From Zeus faber (Eukaryota; Chordata; Actinopteri; Zeiformes; Zeidae), in NCBI GenBank assembly GCA_960531495.1, contig OY482859.1:30449481-30513480 (forward strand): 64,000 bases of DNA, written 5' to 3'. The position numbers and the translations under genes are program-made. The notes beneath the pieces were generated by a model. The model had not been told where the DNA came from, searched no databases, and saw only the letters and a program-made list of their open reading frames with translations. Positions 1-11,681 of this stretch are shown one piece after another; position 1 is the first letter of the stretch, and each line of letters starts with the position of its first letter.

Positions 1-2282
1 TGGTGAGGAGCCCTCGTGACACAGCATCCCAATGCCGGTCATCCTCCACAGCTGAGAACGCTTCCCCGGTTCCTTGAGGGGAGAACGCGAAAAAATAAAA
101 TATTTTATCGGATTTGGAAAATCAGCAGCCAAAATCTATGGATCGGTTTTCCCCAAAAATACAGTATAATTTGAAAAGTATTCACACCTGCAGCATACAG
201 GTGTGCTAAGAAGGACTGTACCTGAGTCCGAATTTTGTCAGTGGAATCAGATTTGGCTGTTTAATGTGACTATTCGTCAGGGGGGCACGGAGGAGGGTTT
301 GGTACCAAGACCCGGTATTAAATGGGCCCTGGGGCTAAATAATTAAAAACTGTCGTATCGATAAGCTCCGACGTTACCAGTACTGTAAATGGTATTGAAG
401 AGAAAATAAGAACATTTATTTTCTATTTATTTATGCTATATAACCTGTTCCTAACTTGCAATACGATTAAGATATTCAAGAAGCATTTTCGCTATTATCA
501 GAAGAGACATCTCTCCTCTCTCTCGCGCTCCATCTCTGGAATGGAGATATGCATGAGGGGGGCGGGGCCGGCTCCCTCTGGCTGGCTCTCGTGCACGTAT
601 GAGGAGATGAGGGTGCAGATTGCACCCTGATCACCTGCTCTCCATGCGTAATGCGCAAATAATAAAGCAGTGTTAATTCTGCTCTTAATTTGTTTTCGTT
701 TTTCCTTTTAAAAAATAAAAAAATAACCGATAAGTGTACCGTTAGAACTACTGAATCGGTAGTTGCAGTATCGGTAATAGTGGTAGAACTGTTAAAAGCT
801 CGACGATACCCATCCCTACCTGGCCCTGTCCCCACACTGTATGTAATTGTTTTATTTGGAGAAAAGGGGCACAGCTCTCCGTGTTGCTCTCTGCGATCGG
901 GGCGCACGAAGAGTCGTGTTCCCGTCCATGTCTAGACTATTCACACAATGCACAAAAATATATTTAAGATTTCATGATTCCCCTTATTTATAATTACCCC
1001 TGTGCATTTTGTAAGCTTCTATCTGCTTTTATCATGTTATTGCAATGCACACTGACAGACAAAAAAAAAAGACTGCTCGACTTGAAGAATCTCAGTCGAT
1101 GGAAGGGTTTTCTGACTGATGATTCGACTTTCAGGGGGCAGCCCTAGTGCTAAGCTCGTAGATTCATGGAAACAATGAAGTATGTAAAATGGTCAACAGA
1201 AACATACCAAGGTTACCAGGATAACTAAATGAACTAACTAACTGTCTAGTCTCTTCCGTTAGCAAAAAATATGGCCAAAACAGCTGATTCGCAGAAGTGC
1301 AAAAGAGTCCAGACAAACCAGAAAAAACAACTTTACATAACTTCTGAAGGCTGACTGTATTGTGGACGTACGTATTGTGAGTTTTTTTTAAGGATTAAAC
1401 GTTTACACCATCGGACTGAATTTTAGCACGGCAACAAACTGCAGAGTTCGTCAGTAGTTAAGCGTTCAGCGAGGCTGTGCTATGAACAGTTATAAATGAT
1501 GGGGACCAATAGTTTTAGCCAGGGGTTAAAAATTGGCAAACTTACCCTTTAATACAATATTATGTTGCTTTGATCAACAAAGGAAAGGTTTTGAGTGTGG
1601 GTTAAGCAGTACCTTCTGTTTTAGGATGACCCTTTGTGTCTTGGTCTCGACGTCCAGCACCAACTCTGCACAGCTCACTAGCTGCTTCATGCCACCGCGT
1701 CTCTTACTAGAATCCCTTTGTCAAAGAAAGACACGCTATTCACTCCAGCTAACTTTAGTTCACATACACACAGCAAATTATATCAATATCGAACCTTGTT
1801 TAAATGTCCCATGAAATTAAAATAAAGGTTTTTTGTTGTAGTTACTGCTTTTTTTGCATATTGAATTTAATTAATTTAATTTTATTAATTAATTTAATTA
1901 ATTAATTTAATTTAGTTAACATTGTCCTAAAAATTCACATAACACAAAATGATTCTGTTGTTGCACAAAACTGTACTACTATGACTACTACTGCTTCTAC
2001 TATGACAACTACAGCTACCAATCAAATTTTAATCATTCTTAACTCCAAATGTAATTAAGTCTCTGCTTGCTTTTCCTATTTTTTTTTATTAAAAAAATAT
2101 TGTTAAAATTTTTTATATTTTCTTTTTAACTTTATTTGAGCCACTTTTACACTTTAATAGTTACTAACTTCTTTGCTACTACTTATCTGCAATGTTGAGA
2201 ATTGGCACCAACAGTCAGCCTTTCATTGGCAACATGACACGTGCTGAAATGTTGTGCATTTGACGAATACAATTTAAAATGT
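1..2282. other. unassigned flank, no gene recognised
   Basis: No exon with family likeness or splice support was found. The stretch is AT-rich, with a TTAATT-rich run near 1860-1915. At 400-820, 'gtatcg..' fragments look like an old dispersed repeat. It should be vps13d intron or the next intergenic step, since vps13d continues to the left of the window. Confidence 0.5.
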
Positions 2283-2318
2283 TGATCTACTACTACTACT
2301 ACTACTATTACTACTATT
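2283..2318. repeat. (CTA)n microsatellite
   Basis: Run of CTA/TAC triplets with two point interruptions, just downstream of the 2360 splice donor. Confidence 0.9.
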
Positions 2319-2359
2319 CTGAAACCAACAGTTGGACAGCTGTTAGAAAGGGTACATAC

Positions 2360-2595
2360 TGCGAGAAGGTGTGTGTGGCCGCGATGTAGATGAAATTCTC
2401 ATAGTACAGCTTGTTGTACTCCCGAAAGAAGTTCATGTCAGCGGTGACCTCGGAGGACCCAGCACCCTTGACGGTGAGGGTGAGGTAAGGGGGGAGTGTG
2501 GGCTCGTCACAGGCAAAGTCCAACACAGAGCCCGCCCTTACCTCCGTGTGGAGCCGGATATCAGCCACACCATGCTGCCAAAACTGGATAGGCAC
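2360..2595 (-). CDS. vps13d: VPS13D exon 30 of window, end of VAB domain (residues 1501-1579)
   Basis: 236 bases with acceptor TCCCCCAG and donor GCA/GTATGT. It encodes VPIQFWQHGVADIRLHTEVR, SVLDFACDEPTLPPYLTLTV, GAGSSEVTADMNFFREYNKL, YYENFIYIAATHTFS. 'yaWDEPtlpp.ltltv.g' (here FACDEP, with Cys in place of the usual Trp) closes the VAB domain. It ends in phase 2, and the next exon is outside the window to the left. The Trp to Cys change is worth checking as polymorphism or error. Confidence 0.95.
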
Positions 2596-2599
2596 CTGG

Positions 2600-3520
2600 G
2601 GGAGAGGAGGAAAAGTATAATAGGAAAGTATAATACATTAATTAATAACACATCAATGACTTCTGATTGGTCGGTAGCGGCAAACAGTGGTCAATTATTA
2701 CTGAATGATGACCGCTGTCTGTTAATAATAACTGTTTTCACAGGTTTCCTTTTCCCCGCCTGGATCATTCCTTGTTTCACACCGCCTATACAGTATGCTG
2801 TTGCGAACACAAGCTAGTGGCAATGTGTGGCAAAATTGCTCTAAACGCGATCCGACTGCTCACCGAGTGCTTGCCAATGGCTGGCAGACACCGGGCAGGT
2901 TTAATATCAAGCAGGTTTAATATCTGGTCATGTCGGGATCCACTCGGTAGTGACGCAACGAGCTACAGCCAATGAGAGCAGGCACAGAGTGAGGAGGAGG
3001 GGAGGAGTCGAGAAGGAGGAGAGACTGCAGTCCACGGAGCAGCAGCCAGAAACACACCTATTTTACTTTTCTTCTGTAGGTTTTTAATATATTTCTTATT
3101 TAAATTCTGCTTTTATTTATATTTTTTATACAGTGATCAAGAATATAATAAATAAATAATCCTGTTGCGCTAGTTTGGAAACCCAACAGACTCGTCAGGG
3201 ATTCCTCCTGGTGAAAGATCTTGTTATGACGGACCTTCTGTCACCGATCAGTCGTGTACAGAGATCGGAAGATTCCTTATCACAAGACAGAAAGTTGTGT
3301 AGTGTGAACAGTCCAGCGATCTGATGACATTGAAAGTCGTGTAGTGTGCTTTTAACCTAGGCATACTGTACTAGTCAGTAAATAATTTCAAATCAAAATT
3401 CCCTCTCAATGTATTCTTTCATTATACTAGAAAGAATGTTTGCGGTGCTCTTTAATCAGGTTTTTGAGGGTTTGTTACTCTTTTGCACTTAAAATCAGCA
3501 CTTTTGGCTATATCATATTT
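2600..3520. other. intron sequence, no feature recognised
   Basis: Intron between vps13d exons 29 and 30. It contains a short direct duplication (gcaggtttaatatc, twice near 2898-2930) and a purine-rich stretch at 2975-3030. I see no ORF or RNA gene I can support. Confidence 0.5.
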
Positions 3521-3529
3521 GGCTAAAGA

Positions 3530-3700
3530 GACTGACTCTCAGGAGGTAGAGCGGGTCATCCTGGTAGTAAACTGAAGCGTCTTTGAGCGAGACACTTAAA
3601 CCCTAACTGCTCCATCGATGCTGCTATGTGGCAGCCCACTGCTACTAGATATGTCAGATACTAGGATGGTAAATGCAGAGAACAAATTTTCCCCACAGGA
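3530..3700 (+). mobile_element. SINE-like repeat with tRNA-type A box, degraded
   Basis: It has 'ctcaggaggtagagc', then 'gagcgagacacttaaaccctaactgctcc' and 'gctatgtggcagcccactgctactagata', which match the better copy at 48501-48735. The B box is not clear. Old and diverged. Confidence 0.6.
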
Positions 3701-3922
3701 ATTTAAAAGTATAGAAAAAATGAAAATAAAATGAATAAATAATATTTAGGCTAATATAAAAGCCTACAAACTGAAAGTTGCACCACCTCATCCCCTTCTG
3801 GACCAGTGGGCCTGAAAATGTTGACTGAAGGATTTTTTGGGCATCAAACCCTAGTATTATCAAAATAAGTGACTTGACGATTTGTGGTTGACATTTTCTT
3901 AATATATGCAACAGTGTCATAC

Positions 3923-4046
3923 TTCAGAAATGTTGTCGATACGAAATGGCGGAGGCAGCTGGTCAGTGTCACAGAAGCAGATCTGGTAGGTTGCCCCCTT
4001 CAGGGTGATCTCAACCCGCAAGAAAAAACAGTTCCCCAACATGTCC
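3923..4046 (-). CDS. vps13d: VPS13D exon 29 of window, VAB repeat 6 (residues 1459-1500)
   Basis: 124 bases with acceptor TTGCTCCAG and donor GAA/GTATGA. It encodes DMLGNCFFLRVEITLKGATY, QICFCDTDQLPPPFRIDNIS and E. 'pPfrIdNis.vpi.f.Q' is VAB repeat 6. Its Asn (residue 1497) is the position type at which missense changes in human VPS13 proteins cause disease; that link is established knowledge, the alignment here is by eye. Confidence 0.97.
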
Positions 4047-4154
4047 CTGGAGCAAAGAAAGCACAGTGCAATCGCTTGAAAATCTCGACATTCTACAAAA
4101 GGTCCAGATCACTTTATTAGTTGAGAAAGATTAAAACAGGATAGAAAGGCATAC

Positions 4155-4327
4155 CTCATGTTGATGTGGAAGGACTTTGGCTTGTTGACCTCAAAGCCAC
4201 CGGACCAGGTGCAGTTGGTGTCCATCAGACGCACACAAAGCAGTTGGTCGTAGTCGTTCCTGGGCCAGTGGAAGACAACGCTGGAGCCCGGCAGTGTGGA
4301 GATATATCCTTCTGGGTTTGCTGTGCC
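4155..4327 (-). CDS. vps13d: VPS13D exon 28 of window (residues 1402-1459)
   Basis: 173 bases with acceptor ATTCTAG and donor GAG/GTATGC. It encodes GTANPEGYISTLPGSSVVFH, WPRNDYDQLLCVRLMDTNCT, WSGGFEVNKPKSFHINM. 'islpGs.vvfHWprnd.dqlLcvrl.....WSGGFevnk..sFhinmRd' is the repeat-5/6 bridge and among the best conserved parts of VPS13D. The run of C just right of the acceptor is the pyrimidine tract's complement (a run of G on the coding strand). Confidence 0.98.
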
Positions 4328-4565
4328 CTAGAATGTCCCCCCCCCCCCCATTCATCATGAATGTTCCATAAAAAAAACATCAAGTGTATCCGTTTTCAGT
4401 TTAATGCCAATCACATTTTCTTTGTCAATTTGTATTAAATTATAAGTGTGTATATATATCTGTAAGTAAGTACACACAAAAAACATGTTTTTAGAACACC
4501 TGCTTTTGTAATTCAGAATTTTCTTATTAATAGTTCATCTCTATGTCATAGTTGCGAGTGCCTAC

Positions 4566-4696
4566 CTTTCCTCTTGCAAATTCTCTTTGGGAAAATGCAA
4601 GCTTTTGTGTTGAGCGGTTGTCCAGCAGGTAGCGGGGTGCAAAGGTCACAATATGGGTATCCCTATAGCGTCCCTTTCCTTTCCGTACATTGATGC
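4566..4696 (-). CDS. vps13d: VPS13D exon 27 of window, VAB repeat 5 (residues 1358-1401)
   Basis: 131 bases with acceptor CCAAACAG and donor AAAG/GTAGGC. It encodes INVRKGKGRYRDTHIVTFAP, RYLLDNRSTQKLAFSQREFARGK. 'tfaPRYlldN.s...LafsQrefa' is VAB repeat 5, with the key Asn at residue 1384. The intron to its right (6.1 kb) holds LINE copy 1 and a Tc1 element. Confidence 0.97.
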
Positions 4697-4839
4697 CTGT
4701 TTGGTTGAGATAGGGAAAGATTAATGACTGATAAAGCTTTAATACAATCCCAGAACAAAGGCAAGCATAACTATCTTATAAGCTACATAGCTATTGTTTC
4801 ATCTGCCCAAGCTTAGGGCAGTCAGGTCATACATCAGCT

Positions 4840-5631
4840 CCCACCACTTCGGCTCCCACAGCGAGATCTCCGCCCGTCGAGGCCGCCCTGCGGCCACCGA
4901 TTTGGACTGCCTGCCTGTGTCTCCTCCGGGAGGATGGTGCTCTCCTGGCTCGGCTGCTGTTCCTTGGGACTTCTCTGCTGCCTAACCTCCATCCGTGCTT
5001 GCTGTCGGCTCCTCCATGGTTCGACATATCACCCTGCCTGCGGCTAAAACCCTCTGCTACCCGGGTGCCCGCGTCCAGGATATAATCTCCAAAATCCCAC
5101 AGCTGCTGGATCAAAACCTGTCTGCCTCCACTGTTTTCATCCACGTCGGAACCAACAATCTCAGGAACAAACAATCGGAGACACATAAAAGGACTTTCCA
5201 AAGCTTATTGACAGTCTTCAATCAGTCTTCAATCAGACAGTCTACAATCAAACCGCCGGTTTATCGTCTGCGGTCCACGGCCATGTCCCAGCTTTGGAGA
5301 CGTAAAATTCACGTGTGATCTTCAGCTACACACATGGCTCAAGGGATACTGCTGCTCCCTCAACATACTATTTGTGGACAACTTTGGCAACTGAAACCGT
5401 CCAAACCGCTGTAGACGTGATGGAGTACATCCAAACATTCGGGGATCACGTCTCCTTGCCATGAACATGGAACTTACGTTTAAATCCTCTCTTCACTACT
5501 GATGTTTGGTGAGTCCGATCCACTCTACTAACATTAATGACTGTCACTCTGCTTTACAAATTCCTGTAATTATAAACCATAGACCCCAGTCACGTAACTT
5601 CCCTGTAACATACAGGAATCTAACGAATCTA
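4840..5631 (+). mobile_element. L2/CR1-like LINE copy 1, ORF1 part with SGNH esterase-like domain
   Basis: Homologous to LINE copy 2 (40950-41520). One frame reads GSSMVRHITLPAAKTLCYPG, VQDIISKIPQLLDQN, STVFIHVGTNNLRNKQSET. A later piece near 5395-5465 reads RRDGVHPN followed by GSRLLAMNM. HVGTN resembles SGNH block III and DGVHPN the block V Asp-His pair, as known for ORF1 esterases of CR1/L2 LINEs. The frame is broken by stops and shifts, so it is a dead copy. The element is antisense to vps13d and is split at 5631 by a Tc1 insertion. Confidence 0.8.
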
Positions 5632-7114
5632 CAGTGCATCCGGAAAGTATTCACACCCCATTTTTTTAATGTTACAGCCTTATTCAAAGGGAAAAGGTTT
5701 TTTTAGAAAGTTTTGCAAATTTATTAAAAATAAAAAACTGAAATATCGCATATATATTCATACCCTTTACTCAGTACTTTGTTGAAGCACCTTTGGCAGC
5801 GATGACAGCCTCCAGCCTTCTCTGGAATGATGCTACAAGCTTGGCACACCTGTATTTGGGGAGTTTCTCCCATTCTTCTCTGCAGATCCTCTCAAGCTCT
5901 GTCAGGTTAGATGGGGAGCATTGCTGCACAGCTATTTTCAGGTCTTTCAAGAGATGTTCAATTGGGTTCAGGTCTGGGCTCTCGCTTGGTCACTCAAGGA
6001 CATTCACAAACTTGTTTCTGAAGCCACTCCTTTGTTGTCTTGGCTGTGTGCTTAGGGTCGTTGTCCTGTTGGAAGGTAAACCTTCGCCCCAGTCTGAGGT
6101 CCTGAACACTTTGGAGCAGGTTTTCATCAAGGATCTCTCTGTACTTTGCTACGTTCATCTTTCCCTCGATTCTAACTAGCCTCCCAGTTCCTGCCACTGA
6201 AAAACATCCCCACAGCATGATGCTGCCACCACCATGCTTCACTGTAGGGATGGTATTAGCCAGGTGATGAGAGGTGCCTGGTTTCCTCCAGACGTGACGC
6301 TTGGCATTCAGAGTTCAATCTTGGTTTCATCAGACCAGAGAATCTTGTTTCTCATGGTCTGAGAGTTCTTTCGGTGCCTTCTGGCAAGCTCCAAGCGGGC
6401 TGTCATGTGCCTTTTACTGAGTAGAGGCTTCCGTCTGGCCACTCTACCGTAAAGGCCGGATTGGTAGAGTGCTGCAGAGATGGTTGTCCTTCTGGAAGGT
6501 TCTCCCATTTCCACAGAGGAACGCTGGAGTCCTGTCAGAGTGACCATCGGGTTCTTGGTCACCTCCCTGACCAAGGCCCTTCTCCCCCGATTGCTCAGTT
6601 TGGCTGGCCGGCCTGCTCTAGGAAGAGTGCTGGTGGTTCCAAACTTCTTCCAGTTATGAATGATGGAGACCACTGTGCTCTTCAGGACCTTCAATGCTGC
6701 AGAATTTTTTTTTGTGCCCTTCCCCGGATCTTTGCCTTGATACAATCCTGTCTCAGAGGTCTACAGACAATTCCTTTGACTTCATGGCTTGGTTTCTGCT
6801 CTGACATGCACTATCAACAGTGGGACCTTATAGAGAGTTGTGTACCTTTCCAAATCATGTCCAATCAATTGAATTTACTACTGGTGGACTCCAATCAAGT
6901 TGTAGTAGTTGTAGAGTATCATAGCAAAGGGTGTGAATACATATGTATATGCGATATTTCAGTTTTTTATTTTTAATACATTTGCAAAAAATTCTAAAAA
7001 ACTTCTTTTGCTTTTTTATTATGGGGTATTGTGTGTAGACTGGTGAAGAAAAAAAAAGAATTTAATCCATTCTGGAATAAGGCTGTAACATAAAAAAATG
7101 TGGGGAAAGTGAAG
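5632..7114 (-). mobile_element. Tc1-like transposon inserted in LINE copy 1, right end missing
   Basis: The left terminus, cagtgcatccggaaagtatt, follows a TA in the LINE. Transposase pieces on the minus strand (6308-6745 and 5994-6242) read [46 protein letters not shown] and [20 protein letters not shown]. That is a Tc1 helix-turn-helix linker plus two parts of a DDE domain, broken by frameshifts and stops. The right inverted terminus is absent: the element stops at 'gtggggaaagtgaag', where LINE sequence resumes. A deletion therefore removed the right end and about 135 bases of LINE. Confidence 0.92.
5994..6745 (-). pseudogene. Tc1 transposase remnant
   Basis: Two open pieces in different frames cover most of a Tc1 transposase: the HTH/linker with catalytic D in WSDETK, and the second catalytic D in QDNDPKH. 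The third acidic residue region (SPDLNPIE) is lost beyond a stop near 5993. Not functional. Confidence 0.88.
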
Positions 7115-9671
7115 CCATAACCTGGGACCTACTGAGACCTGGCTGGACAGAAATGGTACAGTTAAACTCATTGAGACAACACCTCCTAATTTCAAATTCA
7201 TCCAAACCACTAGAGCTGATAAGAGAGGCGGTGGAATAGCTGCTGTCTTCTGATTTCTATAGCTGCAAGGAAATCCTCCATGAGGAATTCACACCTTTTG
7301 AACACCTTGCTATATCTATAAACTGCTGTGCTCTGATTTTAATCATTACTGTCTATTGGCCACCAAAATCTAAATGGGGCTTTTTCTTGATGAATTCTCT
7401 GAGCTACTGTCGAAGGTCACTGATTATGATTGCGTAATTACCTCAGATTGTAATATCCATGTTGACAATCAAACAGACCCGGATGCTCAACACTTCATTA
7501 GCCTATTGGAGGCATTTGACCTCACTCAGCATGTTTCTGGACCCACCCACAATAAGGGGGGGCACACTCTGGACCTAGTCGTTTCAAAAGGACTTAATAT
7601 CACTCTACCCTGTGTCATGGATGCTGCTATTTCAGATTGCTGTTGCACATTTTTTGATGTGTCTGCTTTTCCTGTACAACAGAGGGGTACCTGAAAAAAC
7701 CCCCCCAAAAAACGTATCATTAACAATAATACCATTGAAACATTTAAGAGAACTGTAAATGAGTTACCACTCTTCATGTCATAATCAACTGAGGATCCTG
7801 TAAAGGACTTTAACTCAAAAATGCAAAATATCATTCATCATAACATTGAACCTGTTCAAACTGAAAACATAGAAAAACAAAACGCCCCCTTGGAGAAATA
7901 GAGCGATTGTTAGGCAGCTTAAGAGAGAGTGTCACCAGGCAGAACGAAAGTGGAGAAAGACAAAACTTCAGGTGCACCAGGACATTTACAAGGATAGACT
8001 CAATCAGTACAACAAAGAAATTAAACAGGCCAGACAGTCTCTCCTCTAAAATCATTAATGAAAATATGAGTAAAGTGCTCCACGGTTGATCGATTTATTA
8101 ATCCACCATCTACAACCCCATCACAGATGCTCTCCACTGAAAAATGTGGAGAATTTGCATTTACATTTTTCAATAACAAAATTATAGCTATCAGACCGAA
8201 TATTAGTGCCTCAACACCCAGCAATGAACCTACCCTCCAGTTCTCCAGTAAAATGACTGCTGCCATGTCTCACTTTGTCCCTTTAGACATACAAAAAACT
8301 GGACGATATTATTGGTCAGCTCAGGTCCACCACCTGCTGCTTGGACCCTCTCACTACCACATTTTTTAAAACAGTTTTTAACTGCCTAGCATATGAGATA
8401 TTAGCAATTATAAACGGCTTTCTTCAATCAGGTATATTTCCGGCAGTATTTAAAACAGCTGTCATTAAACCACTCCTGAAGAAGAGCAATCTTGATGCAA
8501 CAATTATTGCCAACTATAGGCCTCAAACAGCCTTTTAGACATTTATCAATCTGGTTTGCAAGCTCACCATAGAAGAACAGAAACAGCAATTATTAAAATT
8601 GTGAATGATCTGCATATAAACACTGATTCTAAAAAACGATCCATGCTTCTGCTCCTGGACATCAGTGCTGCCTTTGACACTGTTGACATTCAGGTTTTAT
8701 GAGAGATTACAAAAATGGGTCGGCCAATCTGGCCCAGTTCCAAACTGGTTCAGAACCTATCTACAGGACAGGCAGTTCTTTGTGTCCATTGGAGATTTTG
8801 TCTCGAACAAGTGGATATTATATGTGGAGTGCCCCAAGGTTCGATTCTTGGACCATTATTGTTTAATCTCTATGCTCCCACTTGCACATATTATAAAGAA
8901 ACACAAAATAAATTACCATAATTATGCAGATGATTCACAACTGTGTCTAACTATCTCCTGATGACCCACACACCATACGCTCCCTCACTCAGTGTATTAA
9001 TGATATTAATGTATAGCTATCACAGAACTTTTTACAACTCAATAAAGATAAAAACAGAAATACTCATATTTTTGTGCAAACACTCAGAAACAGAAAATTG
9101 CAGCTCATCCCAGTTCCCGTCTCTGGAGAGCAAAAATGAAGCCAGAAATCTGGGTGTAATCATAGATGGCAATCTAAATTTTAAGAGCCATATCAATCAC
9201 ATCACAAAATCAGCTTTCTACCATCTAAAAAATATTTCAAAATTAAGAGGCTTCCTGTCAAATGCAGACACTGTTAAATGTATCCATGCATTCATAATGA
9301 GTAGATTAGACTACTGTAATGGCCTATTCACCGGCCTCCCGAAATCAGCTGTGCAGCAGCTCCAGTTAATCCAAAATGTTCTCACTGGGACACACAAGTC
9401 TGAACACATTACACCTGTTCTTAGATCTTTAAATTGGCTCCCTGTTAAAACTAGGATTCATTTTAAGATTCTGCTACTTGTATATAAACTCTAAATGGCC
9501 TTGCACCTCAGTATATAAAAGAAATGCTCATTACACACAAACCGGCATGAACTCTCAGATCCTCAGGCAGTGGTCTTTCAACCATCCCTTGTACTAACTC
9601 TAAAGCAGGAGAGGCTGCCTTCTGTATCTATGCCCCAAGTAGATGGAACAACCTGCCTGAGGACCTGAGAG
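7115..9671 (+). mobile_element. L2/CR1-like LINE copy 1, endonuclease and RT part
   Basis: Continuation of the LINE that starts at 4840. Endonuclease traces: ETWLDRNG-like text at 7134-7160, and DCNIHVDNQTDPDAQHFISL near 7447-7510. RT traces: [13 protein letters not shown] (8647), [15 protein letters not shown] (8829) and YADDSQL (8922). The C-terminal text SRLDYCNGLFTGLPKSAVQQ is at 9300-9360. There are many frameshifts and deletions. Homology to copies 2 and 3 stops near 9671, so the 3' repeat region and tail are missing. Confidence 0.88.
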
Positions 9672-9679
9672 CAGTGTTT

Positions 9680-10225
9680 CAGCAGAAGTGTATTATCTTT
9701 TATAAAAAATATTGCACGTACACAGAGCGCCGCTCCGTGCGCTCAGGGACAGCTTTATGCTCTTTAAATAATAAAAAAGATAAAAACAGCCGCATTATTC
9801 TGGAAGAGGCTGCGTCTGGTCTCTAAGGGTGTTTAAAGCTCTCCCAGTTGCACATGGCATGCACAGCACACCATTGCTTGGGCCAGAGCACTGGGTCTCT
9901 CCGGGGGGCAGCGCGGTGGGTTAAAACAATGGCTAAAGGCAGGGGTGGGGAGTGGCGGGAGAGTCATGGAGAAAGTGCCCCCATTAAATGCGATAAAAAC
10001 ACACTGTTCTGGCACGATGATCACGGCCACCAAAATATTAGGTAAGGGTTTTGGAGAGGGGGACATGATTAAAATCATTGGTGTTCACCATGAGACAAAC
10101 GTCTATTGGTGTCTATTACTGCAATGGTCGAGGGGATGACGTCCCTAGCGCGCCGCCCGGCCGACAGAGGGATCTTAATCCAAAGCCTTAATCTAACAGC
10201 CAGCAGTTCAAAATCCGGAGTTCTG
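9680..10225. other. intron sequence, no feature recognised
   Basis: GC-richer stretch after the LINE. Short ORFs on both strands have no likeness I can name. No repeat shared with the rest of the window was noticed. Confidence 0.5.
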
Positions 10226-10232
10226 ATGGCCG

Positions 10233-10261
10233 ACTTCACAGTTATAATATAACTGTGAAGT
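10233..10261. repeat. perfect 13-base inverted repeat, 3-base loop
   Basis: Arms acttcacagttat / ataactgtgaagt around loop aat. Confidence 0.95.
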
Positions 10262-10299
10262 TATATTAGAATTATGATAGTTGTACATTTTATGTCCAG

Positions 10300-10690
10300 G
10301 TCACACTGGACTTTTGACTTCTTGTTACAAGAAGAGGACCACGTGCAGTAAATGTTCTTCCAATTTTGGTCAATTATGTTCTGTCAATTACTTGTTTGCT
10401 TCTATGTTTCACTTCCTCTTTGAGAAGCAATTATGATTAATTGTTTAGTCGAACATGGTAAGTTTGTTATTTTAAGAGCAGGTTTGGTGGCGGCCACATA
10501 TTTATGAAAGAAATGCTGTACTCTTATCATTTGACGGGTTATCAAAACAACGGAATTGTTGTACTGGAAGTGGTTCTTGAAGATTATCAAACATTGGCTT
10601 TCTAGGTTGAGAACTTGAACTTCACTTGCAGATTAACTCTGTTTTGGATGTAATGGTATACAAATGCCCTTTGTTTTATGTACAGTACAT
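10300..10690 (+). repeat. dispersed intron repeat, family R1 copy 1
   Basis: Shares several blocks with 38830-39145 and 52845-53185: 'gagaagcaattatgatta', 'gagcaggtttggtggcgg', 'gttgagaacttgaact', 'cagattaactctgt' and 'tacaaatgccct'. No coding potential; class unknown. Confidence 0.75.
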
Positions 10691-10791
10691 TGTACAAATA
10701 GTAGAGATATACAGATGGCCGAAATCGGTCAAGGTTTAATTGGTTCAAACTTAAATTAAAAATAACAATGAATCATGAGAATACAGCTGAC

Positions 10792-10934
10792 CTATGTTGT
10801 AGATGAGCCCAGGGCGGTTGCCAGTCTGGATAACCTTTACTGCCCTTACTCCGCTCCCTCCATCCAGGGAAAAGCCCTGGCACCAGCCTGGAACACCGTC
10901 CGGGTGGATACCCCTCCCAACTCGCATCGTGCAC
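10792..10934 (-). CDS. vps13d: VPS13D exon 26 of window (residues 1310-1358)
   Basis: 143 bases with acceptor CATCCAG and donor ATAG/GTCAGC. It encodes CTMRVGRGIHPDGVPGWCQG, FSLDGGSGVRAVKVIQTGNR, PGLIYNI. 'w.qgFsLdggsGvravkv...nrpgliYnIGi.v..GkGrY.dT' is the strand set between VAB repeats 4 and 5. It is very conserved. Confidence 0.98.
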
Positions 10935-11273
10935 CTGGATGAGATGGCCAAAAAGAAGAGACAAAATGTTGAGTGACTCATAAATAATGAGTAATAGGAT
11001 CAATGGCTTCTCAGACATACTATGTTGTCATATAGCCACACCACTTCCTTTCAGCATGTTGTGAGTTTATGACAACACTGCATCTAAACCACCCGATATT
11101 TCACCAGGTATGGTACGTCACCCTGGTACTTTTCGCCTATTATTTGAGCATACTATGGTTTTGGACGTACTAAACAATACTTTGGCATAGCAAATCATAT
11201 GCTAAAATGCCATTCCAGACCCAGCACAAGCCTTTAAAAATGTTGTCCCAAATAAAGACCAGATTTACGACAT

Positions 11274-11487
11274 GGGGATGGTAGCTCAGGCGGTAGAGCT
11301 GGTGGTCTAGTGATCCAAAGGTTGCTGGTTCGAGCCCAGGCTCCTCCTGCTAGCATGCTGTAGTGTCCTTGAGCAAGACACTTAACCCCTAATTGCTCCT
11401 GATGGCTGTGTCCGTCAGCGTTTGAACAATTGTAAGTCGCTTTGGATAAAAGCGTCTGCTAAATGACTAAATGTAAATGTAATAATA
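11274..11487 (+). mobile_element. tRNA-derived SINE, complete-looking
   Basis: tRNA-like head with A box tagctcaggcggtagagc (11282-11299) and B box ggttcgagccc (11327-11337). The body is 'cttgagcaagacacttaacc' and the 3' end 'gtctgctaaatgactaaatg'. Lies in the vps13d intron between exons 25 and 26, antisense to the gene. The same family, on the minus strand, is the target of the LINE at 24592-26941. Confidence 0.87.
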
Positions 11488-11554
11488 GAACACCCTACTA
11501 CTCAATCCAGTAGCTCATAGCCAACAGAGAGGAAGCGGTATGCTGTCCACTTAC

Positions 11555-11681
11555 ATAGCAGGCTGCTCCTTGTCGGTGTAGCAGAACAGAAGAGGGCTAA
11601 GGCTTCTGGCCAACTCATGTTCCTCAAATTGGCCTGCTGCATCAGCTTTACCATTGTCTTGGCGGAAGATCAGCGGGAGAC
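11555..11681 (-). CDS. vps13d: VPS13D exon 25 of window (residues 1268-1310)
   Basis: 127 bases with acceptor CTCCCAG and a perfect donor GTAAGT. It encodes LPLIFRQDNGKADAAGQFEE, HELARSLSPLLFCYTDKEQPA. This VPS13D-typical stretch completes the repeat-4 opening and leads to the CTMRVGRG strand of the next exon. Confidence 0.98.

Noticed and set aside
2371..2817. 148-codon + strand ORF
   Set aside because: It is the antisense shadow of vps13d exon 30 plus intron, with no family likeness and no splice support.
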